A DNA stretch of 23,158 nucleotides, from positions 5,035,622 through 5,058,779 of the forward strand of contig FN649734.1 of the NCBI GenBank assembly GCA_000310025.1. The letters run 5' to 3'. This DNA comes from Ectocarpus siliculosus. Taxonomy: Eukaryota; Sar; Phaeophyceae; Ectocarpales; Ectocarpaceae. The notes under the pieces were generated by a model. The model was not told the DNA's origin. It saw nothing but the letters and a program-made list of their open reading frames with translations, and made no database searches. Positions 1 to 8,823 of this stretch are shown here, in pieces. Each line of letters starts with the position of its first letter. Positions within the stretch are counted from its first letter, which is position 1. A program made the translations under genes and the position numbers.

Positions 1-1596
1 TAGGGTGGCTGTGGGGGATTGGGGGAAACATGCTTCTTCAGACGTCGTATGGGTTGTTGTGCAGTGTTGTGCCTGGTTGGACGTGGGCAAGCTATCAATC
101 TGGAAGCAGATGGCAGCGGCAGATCTGGATGCTGATGCGCCTACCTCTAGCGTTGCGGGGCAATCGGTTGTTTCTTTCGTGTACAGCCAGCGCAGAAAGC
201 GGTTCCGGTCATCTCGAAGCTGTGCAAAGGCCTAGACCTACAGCACCTAGACTCAGCTAGATATTCCACTCGCTCTTCGTACAGCAGCAGTACACGCCCT
301 ACCGAACGGCCGGCAGCCCGGTAGCGCGCACATACAAATCGGTGCCCCCGACAACAGTCTACATTGTAGACTAATTGATTGCTTTCGGCGGTCCTGACAT
401 GTTTTTCTAGCAGCATTCTTCTCCTCCCCTACACACCATGAGTCCCCTGTGCGCGCAGGAACATACTCCACTGAACATACGAGCAGGCGGGCTCTGCAAG
501 CCTGCACAGCTCGGGCTTCAGTGTGCAAGCTAGCAGAGCTGAGCTAGCCGAGTACCACCTCCAAACCGTCAAGAACCGCGTGCGCGCGCGCCCAAAAAGT
601 ACGGCATGCTTTCCGAACCTTCCGGAAACCCTACCCCCGAACCCCCTAAAGATCCTTTCGCACGATTGGTAATCCTGCTGTATCTCGAATGGATAATTAA
701 GGAATAATAAATCTTTCTGTGTGTGTGTTTATTTTCCTTAATTGATTGATGTCATCGGGCATCATCCGGCATCGAGCCAGCAGCGCCTGGCGCACATATA
801 CGAGTATACGAACTAATACATCTACTACTGTAGGGTCCCTAGGATAGACATAGGAGCAGCATTCTGCTGCTTTCTTGTATGCTACTACACAACGCAGCAG
901 ATGTTTCTGTTCGTGTTCGTGGTCTTGGAATCGGAATGCTGTTGAACCCACAGCAGGTGGTTGATTGCCCGCATTTTTTTTTTTTGCTGCGCGTGGAGAG
1001 GGTGAGGCTCATACAGACACACAGCACCGGCGCCCACAGTTGGAGACAAGGAGCGAGTACGCTCTACCCCCTCCCCCCCCCCCCACCCCACCCGAGCTGC
1101 CGTGTGCCGTCGAACTACAGTACGCTGTTTCGGGAAAGGTGAGGTGACACCCAACCGTGGTGGGCGAGTGCAGTGTTCGTGTATCGCATTTACCACAAAG
1201 AAGAGGATGGGCCCACATGGAAGAAAGATAATATGCATACACTTGTATGCTACCTCCGACCTCCAGTTGCAGTCGATCCTAGCGGCCAGCGATCGCCCCT
1301 CTCTCCCCCCACACACGTAGAAATCGGAGAACAGCAACAGCAGCTCACCGACCCTACGGCATGCAGTACACACCCTCTACCCTCTCGCTCTCTCGCTCTC
1401 TCGCTCCTTGCCTGGCGGTTGGCCGCGCGTGCCTCTCTCTCGGAACAGGAACATCAACCACCACCAGAGGGTACAGAGGGTACGTTCGCTTTGCCGTTCT
1501 GATTGCTTCTCGACCGTTTTGTCTTTGTGGCAGATATAATAGCAGACTACCTGCTGTTAGGAAACAGCCGCTGCTTCGCGCCGCACGGGAAGCACC
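1..1596. other. Upstream non-coding region of gene A
   Basis: No reading frame here has the composition or splice context of a real exon; the open frames are short and unrelated to each other. Visible structure is limited to low-complexity DNA: a T run near 975-984, a C-rich run near 1070-1090, and a CTCTCG-type repeat near 1380-1412. The stretch probably holds the promoter and 5' untranslated region of gene A. A pyrimidine-rich tract ending in cag at about 1531 could be a 5'UTR splice acceptor, but this cannot be settled from sequence. Confidence 0.5.
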
Positions 1597-2658
1597 ATGG
1601 GGAAGAAGAAGGGATCAGCGCCTCCTCCTCCCCCCCCTCCCGCCACAGGCTCGTGGGCGGACACCATCTCAGCCTACACCACCGATTTCACGACGACCGT
1701 GGCGACCGGCGTCCTGGAGACAGGGCAGCTGGCGAAGGACTGCTCCAGGCGGACCAGCGCTCGCCTCGGCCAGGCCCTCGGCGGCCAGGACCTGAACGAC
1801 CACGGCGCGGCGGCGGTGCTGGTGATCGCCGTGGTTCTGTCTCTCCTGCTGGGGTCCGCCGCCGGATCCCTCCGCGGCAAGAAGTCGAGCAAGAAGCAGG
1901 AGGAAAAGGAGGGCGGCCGCGTTGCTGCTGATTCTGCTACTGCAAGCGAGCCCGGCATCACCCCCGGGGTACAGGAGACCGCCGTCGCCGGCAGCACGGC
2001 TGGTACTTCTGACGGTGATTATGAGGATGCCGATCCCGCTCTTTCTGCCGGAGGGGCTCCTTCGCCTGCCGCCGCTCCTGCAGCTGCCGTGGTGACCACC
2101 TCAACCGCTACTGGTGGCGCGGGGTCTTCTCCCTCCTCGCCTGTGGATCCACCTGCTCCCGCCGCCAGCAACCCCGTTGAACTGCAGCCCAGCCTCGACC
2201 AGCCTGTTGACGAAGCGCCATCACCAGCAACAGAAGCCCTCCCCGACGCCCAAGCCTCCAGTGGGCCAGACTCGCTGCTTGGGTCGGAGGTGGTCGCCGC
2301 TGACCCAGAAACGGCGGCCTCGTGCGGTGATGACTCTGCTCCGCGGGGGGGGGTGCCTACCTCCGACGAGGACGTGGCGGCGGCCATGGCCGACGCCGAC
2401 AAGGCGCTGTCCAGCGCCGCCGTGATCATGGAGCAGAGCGCCAACGCCGCGGCCGCCGCTACCGCCGCTGTGGGCACCCCGTTCGCCAGCGGCGGCCCTG
2501 ATGGAGGAGGGAGCGTGGCTGCGTTGCGTGGGCCGGACGCGGGCTTGGAGAAGAAGGATGCTGCTGCTGCTGGTGTTCCTGATAGTGGGAAGGATGCCGC
2601 TACTGCTGCTGCTGATAGTGACACCCCAGGCCCTTCGCACGAGCAGCTGCGGACCGTG
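1597..2658 (+). CDS. Gene A exon 1
   Basis: This exon is open from the ATG to a clear donor (gtg|gtgagtaag), contributing residues 1-354 and ending in phase 0. It carries the only predicted membrane helix (71-90), a Lys-rich segment just after it (about 94-104), and then Ala/Ser/Pro/Asp-rich sequence. Reading through the donor gives a further 52 codons of unlike composition, which supports splicing here. Confidence 0.75.
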
Positions 2659-5600
2659 GTGAGTAAGTTGCATCTAGGAACGGCGGTGTCACCGGTTTGG
2701 CGGGCGGAATGGGTGGACTTTCCAAGCGTGGGGACACGCTGCGGGACGAATCATCACGATCGAAAATATCGATACTCTGGCTGCACGAGTTCATGTTGTC
2801 ATATTGAAAATTGAACGTCCCAATCATGTTGTCGTACGCTCGGCACCGGGTAGCCTTTTGAAAATGTTCGTGAAGACTACCGGTCGACATATTGCCCAGG
2901 TTCAACCGACAGTAGGGCAACTGCTGTGAGCCTGCTTGCTTCTCAGAATAGGATCATCGTATGCATATGCATTTCATCATTCTCCCTTCTCCCGTGATGT
3001 TTTTTTTTCGCAAAACTGCTTGTACGGTATTCCCTCAGACGCATGAAGCAGACGCTAACCGCTTTGGTCTGCTTTAAGCCTTAGCAGCGTTTGACCAGGA
3101 GAAAATTGTTGCAAATTTCGTGTGCAGGCCATGAACGGCGAGCTGTAGCGTAGCGTACTGTAGGGGCCACAAGGAATGTTTGTTCCATGCTACTGGCTCT
3201 TCCTTATCTGCGGCCGTACCGGATTGATCGTTACTTTGAGCGCGACAGCCTGTGTACAGGTATGATAGCGCCGCACGGAAGAACCTCTAGATTTGGGGTT
3301 CTTTAGTTCCATAGGGTCCAGCTACCAATGGCCGTTACTGTATACAGATGTTCACGAGAGGTTCTTAGCCGGGCTCACAAACACATGAACACATACTCCG
3401 GGGTATGGTGCTCAAATTCTCGCGTTTTGATATGATAATGATAAACATGAAGTTCTTACCGCCCATGTCCCGTCTATCTCAGGGTCGTGTGGAGAACGGA
3501 AAGGAGGAGCCCGTGGTGGCCACCGACGCCGCTACCACCGTGGACAAGAAGGTGAACTGCTGTTATGGTATCGCTGTAGATGCGGTATTGGTGGCGCTGG
3601 TGACGGCGGTGCTGCCAAGGGGCAATGTATTGGTGTGTTTTCAGGACACATGAAACGTGAAGTAAACGCCGCTGTAGAAACCATGTTGCTCTTTACAGGG
3701 CGATTTATTGTCGTGCACGGAAGATGAATTAAGTACGCCGCATGCAGGCTGCGCTGGGGAAGGTGCTGAGGAGGGGCGATCAAGTACTGCGTGATGTACG
3801 GAGTTAAATGACCGGATACACCACATGGGCCGCCTTTGGGCGACCGAAACCTGTCTCTGGTTCACCGAAAGACCAAGGCAACGGATAGGACAAGAACCGC
3901 CCCGTTCGTCTGCCCTTTTTTTTTGTTCTTCATTCTTTTTGTCTTGGAGAGAAAGATGGAGACGCTGGAGACGCTCGTCGGCTTCGAATGTTCTTGTCCT
4001 CTCTGTGGCTAACTCGTAGCACGACCGTGAGTAATCAAGGTCATACTACCGTGTGTACCATTGCTTTTGTTCTGCGAGGCAAGGGCGCAGCCGCCCCCAC
4101 GACGCACACAATGACGTCATGATCATGCCAAGAAGGGGAAATCTCTCGCAGTCCGATACCTGCCATTGTTGACCCCACTTTTTTTTAGTCTTCATATATT
4201 TTCTGTGTGCCCAACCCCACCTCTTCAGCACACTGCGGCACGAACGATAACGAGGGCCCCACTCCCCCGCCGCCACATCATTTCCCCCCAGCGCCGCATA
4301 CCGTTCCCCGCCTTGCCAAACCCGTTCCGGTCTAAGAAGGGCAAGGGGAAGGCACCCTCCACTGGAGAGGAGCCAAGCGGAGGGGCGAGCGGCGAGGAGG
4401 GGTCGCTGCTGACGGTCACGGTGCCGGTGATTACGGCAACGCCGACGCCTTCGACGCCCGTGCCGCCGGAAACGGAGACTGCCGTTCCTTCGGGCGATGT
4501 CGCCGAGACCACCCCTGCAGCGGCGGCGACGGCGGATACCGCCGAGGAGAAGCCGAGCGAAGCGGCCAACGGCGAGACGGCGTCGCTCTCGACGGACACC
4601 GCGGTGCCCGTGGCGATTCCGGCGACGCCGACTCCGTCCACCCCCGTGCCGGCGGAAGAGGATGCGGCAGCCGATGTCGCCGCCGAGACCACCCCTGGCG
4701 CGGCGGTGGTGGCAGCGGTAGCGTCAGCAGAAGGCGCAGAGGCGGACTGCGACAAACAGGACGTCGACGCGGAGGCGGCGGTAACAGAGGAGGTTGTTGC
4801 CGTGCCAGAAGAGGCAGTGTCCGAGCCGGTCCTCGAAACCGCTCCGTCCTCGACGGCAGCACCCGACTCCGACGTGCAGGCCGCCACCGCTGCTTCTCCG
4901 ACCGTGCCGGAGTCTAGCCCACCTTCCATGCCGACGGAACCGGAATCGTTGGAGACAGCGGTGGAGAGGGACGCAACTGTGGCCGAGACGGAAGCGGCGG
5001 CGGCGGTGGTGGAAACGGAGATCGGGGCGTCATCTAAGACCGAAACGTGAGTGTGTATTTTCTTATGCCCTTCGAGATGCGCCGTAGTGTGTTGCGTTTT
5101 GCAGAGGTACAGTACACTGAGCGAACGATAGACACCCTTGTCCGAACACGCACGCCTGCCGATTGTACCCGACATGAGTCCGAACAGAAGCTGTCCGTGC
5201 TGCAACGCGGCAACAGCTGCAGCGAACGAAAGGGGCCGAATCGCTGCTTACCGCCTTAAGTTCTTCTGGCGGGCAGCGTGATCTCGGGCATCCTCTCGCG
5301 CAACGCCGCGCCCGATGCTAATTTAACCGCGCAGCCACGTCCTCCCTCCCTCTCTGTCCAATCCTCTTATGACAGCAGCACTGGGCGGGATTATTCTACC
5401 CCACCCCGCGGGGCCGAGCACGCCTCTTCCGGGGAAGAAGCCGTGGCAGCGACCGACGGAAATACGTCACTGCTGTCGGCAGCATCGGACGATCCAGAGA
5501 CTTCGTCCCTTCGGGAGACGGCTCCCGAAACGGCGGAAACTGCTGCCGTTGTGGAGCCTCCTCCGGCCATCGATGACGATTCTACCGCCGCTGCCACCGC

Positions 5601-8600
5601 TGCCGCGGCCACAGCCGCCGGCGCCGCGGCAGTTGCTGCTGCTGCGGAGGGAAGCATGACCCCTCCGCCCCCGTACAGACAGATCTCTGCGGGCGTTGCT
5701 GCGGAAGTCCTCCCTGCTGCTGCGGGGGGTTCGACGGCGGCGAGCCTGCTGGAGGTGTGGTGTACTGCTGTGTGTTGTTGGGTCGATGTTAATAAGGCTC
5801 CAGGGCTTGAGGTTGTGTGTACGTCAATTTCGAGTTGGTTCTGTCTCTTGAGTTTGTCTGCACGTCAATTTCGAGTTGATTCTGTCTCTTGAGTTTGTCT
5901 GCACGTCAATTTTGAGTTGGTTCTGTCTCTTGAGTTTGTCTGCACGTCAACATCGAGTTGGTTCTGTCTCTTGAGTTTGTCTGCACGTCAACATCGAGTT
6001 GGGCCACGTCTCTCACCCTTGTTCCTGTTTCTCGCCTTGTGACGACAACCACTTTCGCTCCGCTGCGTTCGTTCCCTTTTTTTCACAAAATGCTCTGTGC
6101 TCTTTCGAACCGCGGCGTGTAAGTTGGAGGAAAAGGACGAAGAGAAGGACGGGGACGAGGAGGAGGAGGAGGAGGAGGAGGAGGAGGAGGACATGAGCGT
6201 TGTGCAGCTGTACGTCGAGAAGCAACAAGACGAGCGTGACTTTGGTGCGAGGGACATGAAGCAGGAGGAAGAGGTGAGGGGAACAAGGCCGCCGAACACA
6301 TGGGCGCGTGACGTCTGTTCCTTGAAACCGCCGGGCTTTTCGAAACGAAGCTAGCACCAAGTGGGTCAACGGGTACGGACATGTGGGGGGGGGTGGGGGT
6401 GGCGGGGGGCGTACTCTTATGTTTTGCTTGCCATAGCGGTTAGACCATTGACCACGCGTCCTCGAGAGGACGGAGCATTGTTCCCACAGGACCGATCACC
6501 GATGGCCAATCGTTCCTTCCTACTTTGCAGAGGGGGCGGGGGTAAGAGGGTCGCTTGGACAGATCTACGTAGACAGGGAGGAGGTCAGCTGACGTCGAGG
6601 TCAGGGTGTTTGGGTAGGATATGAAGGTTGCTGTGAGATGGAAAGCGGTTCAACCAACCGCGCTAATCGGCTGGCCAATGAAAACACGTCAGCCTCCGTG
6701 CGGTTGAAAACAGAAAATGCTTCTAAGGCCCTTGATACAGGACCCCAAGAGGGGGGTATGTGTGTGCGCGCGTCTTTGTCTAGCATTTCTCATGTATCCC
6801 CTTTCAACATTCCGGGGCGGGGGGTCTCTCATTCTTTTTTGTATTGAAACGGACATTTTCGGGAGACAGGAGCCAGGGTTTTCGACCAGCGGAGGCGTCG
6901 TCCCCCCCCTGGAAGTCTTCCCCGGATCCACGTCGTCGGGCCCGGCGTCCGCCGAACACAGGACGGGTTCCCTGGACGTCTCTCCCGCAAGATCCACCAC
7001 GAAGGTCGGTTAGAGCAACAGCAGTAATAAAGTAGCTGCTGCAGCAACAGCAGTAATAGAGTAATACTGCTGCTGCAACAGCAGTAATGGAGCAGTACTG
7101 CTGCAGCAACAGCAGTAATAGAGTAATGCTGCTGCAGCAACAGCAGCAATAGAGTAATGCTGCTGCAATGTGTTGTTGTTGTTGTCGTTGTTGTTGTCTT
7201 CACGTCAACAAGCATTTGGGTCTCCGCCGTGCTGTACCTTCTAGCATCCTTACCGGTCCAACTGATAAGGACGCCTTTCCGGGGTCACGGGCCACTACCC
7301 AAAAACGGCACACACTTCTAGGTACTAATAGATAGGACACCACAGAAACAAAAAGAGAGCCAGAACAATCATCACAGACGCATCATAGCGTGAAAAGTGT
7401 AGACAAAGCTCGATTACCCCACGACGACGAGGATGAATAAACGAAACGATATATTTTCGGAAAAGCTCTCGACAAGACGGCTTCAACGCCACCGTTTTCG
7501 GCGCTGTGGCTCTTTCTGCTGTTGAGAACTCGAGCTTTGCAAATCGGTCGAGGGGGTGTGTTATCTTGTGTGGTATACGGTATGTCTTGACCGGGGTTTC
7601 GATTGCATCATATTTTCTACAATGCGAAACGAATTGCTTCCCCGGCCCATCTCATTTGACCCCCCACGCTCTCTCCCTCCCTCCCGCCGTTGTTTGCACC
7701 CGCGGCGGGCCTCCTCCGTCCCGGACAGCTTAACAAGCACCTGTCGGCCTCGAGCTTCTTCCGACGAAGGAGCAACTCCAAGGCCACGAGCGCCGAAGCT
7801 GCTGCTGCTGCTGCTGCCGGCGGCGAAGAATCCGAGGATGCCCACGGGAAGACCAAGAAGCTCAAGGACATGATGCGTGAGTCGCCTTGTTCCTGTAGGG
7901 GGTCAACCTTGCAGCGTATGGTATGCGTGTGTGTGGTTTTCGCGACAATCTGCTTGATTTATGTATTTATGTTTTTTTTTTGCTGGGTTGGGATTAAAAC
8001 TGCTTCTCAGTGTGGAAGCAGTTGCAGAAGTTGCAGCAGGAAGAAAATGGAGAGTGGTTACTTGGAGCTATCGGTCTTGAAGAACCCATGCAAATACACG
8101 ATTCGTGACCGGTACATACCATGGTATTGTTCTCGCGGTATTGCGGAACGAGGGGAATCAATATACGCGGGAGGGATTCATCGCCGGAGTTCTGTTGTTT
8201 TTTTTTCGCGAATCTACCCTGCCTTTTCGCGGTTTAGTGTCTATTTACGGAAACTACGTGAGGTGCAACGTTCATGTCTTGGACTCTCTCTTTATCTTTC
8301 TCTCTCTCTCGAAAGCGGGCTGCTACTAGTTTTTTTTCGGGTCGTTGCTCGGTCTTCTTGATCGTCGTCTTGACGGAATACAAAGCGTTGGGCGAAATCT
8401 GTCCATTCCTGCGGATACATCCCCGAAAACGGTTGTGGGGGTTAATATTGTATCCAATATGGGTGCCAGGTATGTAAGCATCTCGCCCACCTCACACGCG
8501 TTATTTTTAATTTGTGGAATGAAGTGCAGGGTCATTTCGCCGGCCTTCGATGTCGGGGCCTGGAGACAGCGAGCGTGTAAACTGTATTTCGGACGAAACA

Positions 8601-8823
8601 TTTGGGTCCAAGTCCCTAAATTGAAGTAAATAGTTCGCAGGCGCGGATGAACAATCGAACCAAAGTTACTCCGTTGATATTTGGCGATTGGTTTTTTGAC
8701 TGGGTGGCCCCGTCGTTCTCTTGTCGGTTGCTTCATGATGGATGCTGTCTCGCAGGCATGAAGAGCTTCCGGCGCAGCTCGAGGGGAAAGTCTTCGTCCA
8801 ACAGCCCCAACAAACCCAAGTGA
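1597..8823 (+). CDS. Gene A: unrecognised single-pass membrane protein, low-complexity (8 exons)
   Basis: I do not recognise this gene. My model joins 1597-2658, 3483-3551, 4292-5046, 5376-5754, 6124-6273, 6870-7004, 7729-7876 and 8756-8823. All phases agree, and the total is 2766 nt, 921 codons plus stop. The start ATG lies in a good context (caccATGG). Residues 1-70 begin GKKKG and a Pro run; 71-90 form one hydrophobic helix (AAAVLVIAVVLSLLLGSAAG), followed at once by Lys/Arg. The positive charge after the helix suggests the long C-terminal part is cytosolic (inference). The rest is mostly Ala/Ser/Pro/Thr-rich and probably disordered, with an internal duplication (about 419-517), a PPPPY motif (725-729), a Glu run in exon 5 and a basic C-terminus (RRRSNSK, SFRRSSRGK). 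No enzymatic domain is visible. It could be a scaffold or membrane-anchored adaptor. Exons 1, 3, 7 and 8 are the best supported; 5 and 6 are less certain. Confidence 0.6.
3268..3378. repeat. Short MITE-like repeat, copy 1
   Basis: This 111-bp segment in intron 1 of gene A has a perfect 10-bp inverted pair, AAGAACCTCT (3279-3288) and AGAGGTTCTT (3357-3366). It is related to 10819-10978 along its length: gcgcc-gcac, gaagaacctctag, ggggttcttt, and an end resembling agccgggctcac. I see no coding capacity. It may be a non-autonomous element or another dispersed repeat family. Confidence 0.6.
3483..3551 (+). CDS. Gene A exon 2 (small, 23 codons)
   Basis: A 69-nt exon lies between an acceptor ctatctcag and the donor aag|gtgaac. 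It is phase 0 at both ends and encodes residues 355-377 (GRVENGKEEPVVATD...). The composition matches its neighbours. Because it is a phase-0 cassette it could be skipped without shifting the frame. Confidence 0.5.
4292..5046 (+). CDS. Gene A exon 3
   Basis: The acceptor is a pyrimidine-rich tract ending tttccccccag, and the donor is a strong gtgagtgtg that splits the final Thr codon (phase 2). It encodes residues 378-628 plus two bases of 629. It starts with a basic patch (PFRSKKGKGK) and continues as Thr/Pro/Ala/Glu-rich sequence with two copies of an ATPTPSTPVP-containing unit 61 codons apart. Codon use is strongly GC-rich at third positions. Confidence 0.7.
5376..5754 (+). CDS. Gene A exon 4
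   Basis: The preferred acceptor follows the pyrimidine tract at 5340-5370 (tatgacag|c). An alternative at 5277 (cgggcag|c) is in the same frame and would add 33 residues. The donor is gag|gtgtgg (phase 0). The exon encodes Ser/Thr/Glu-rich sequence, an Ala-rich stretch and a PPPPYRQ segment matching a PPxY-type WW-domain ligand. Confidence 0.6.
5821..6003 (+). repeat. 41-bp tandem repeat, about 4.4 copies
   Basis: Units start at 5821, 5862, 5903, 5944 and 5985 (the last partial), with an exact 41-bp period and only a few substitutions. Each unit begins acgtcaa and contains cgagttggttctgtctc. The array lies entirely in intron 4 of gene A, and a diverged unit is visible just before 5821. Confidence 0.95.
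6124..6273 (+). CDS. Gene A exon 5 (acidic Glu run)
   Basis: The acceptor is gtgtaag after a pyrimidine-rich region; the donor is gag|gtgagg. Both ends are phase 0 and the exon encodes residues 756-805. A GAG/GAC microsatellite (about 6157-6191) encodes a run of about 12 acidic residues, followed by a helix-prone charged segment (VEKQQDERDF). The acceptor is weaker than most in this gene. Confidence 0.5.
6870..7004 (+). CDS. Gene A exon 6
   Basis: The acceptor is gggagacag and both ends are phase 0, giving residues 806-850, Ser/Pro/Gly-rich. The proposed donor, aag|gtcggt, is weak. If it is not used, translation would end at the TAG at 7011-7013, giving a shorter protein without the basic tail of exons 7-8. 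Confidence 0.45.
7015..7199 (+). repeat. 31-bp hairpin-forming minisatellite followed by a GTT tract
   Basis: Five units start at 7015, 7044, 7075, 7106 and 7137. The first is 29 bp and the others 31 bp. Each begins gcaacagcagtaat and ends ctgctgca or similar, so the CAGCAG and CTGCTG arms of every unit are complementary around an AT-rich loop. A GTT-rich tract follows at about 7168-7199. The array is in intron 6 of gene A, immediately after the weak donor of exon 6. Confidence 0.9.
7729..7876 (+). CDS. Gene A exon 7
   Basis: The acceptor is ccggacag after a pyrimidine-rich stretch, and the donor is a strong gc|gtgagtcgc that leaves one base of an Arg codon (phase 1). It encodes residues 851-899: a basic segment (FFRRRSNSK), a GCT/GCC-encoded Ala run, an acidic patch (EESEDAH) and a Lys-rich end (GKTKKLKDMM). 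Confidence 0.65.
8756..8823 (+). CDS. Gene A terminal exon 8
   Basis: The acceptor gctgtctcgcag supplies the two bases that complete the Arg codon left by exon 7. The exon then encodes MKSFRRSSRGKSSSNSPNKP, Lys and a TGA at 8821-8823. The strongly basic Ser/Arg/Lys tail continues the character of exon 7, which supports the join. Confidence 0.6.

Noticed and set aside
4225-5205. Long minus-strand open frame of 326 codons
   Set aside because: It is the shadow of gene A exon 3; its Ser/Ala/Val-rich product mirrors the GC-rich plus-strand codons and lacks splice or motif support.
7015-7167. Repeat array considered as a CRISPR
   Set aside because: The units are contiguous with no unique spacers, and the context is eukaryotic intron.
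7690-8361. Continuous plus-strand frame extending past gene A exon 7
   Set aside because: After the strong gtgagt donor the composition changes abruptly to Cys/Tyr/Phe-rich, typical of intron.
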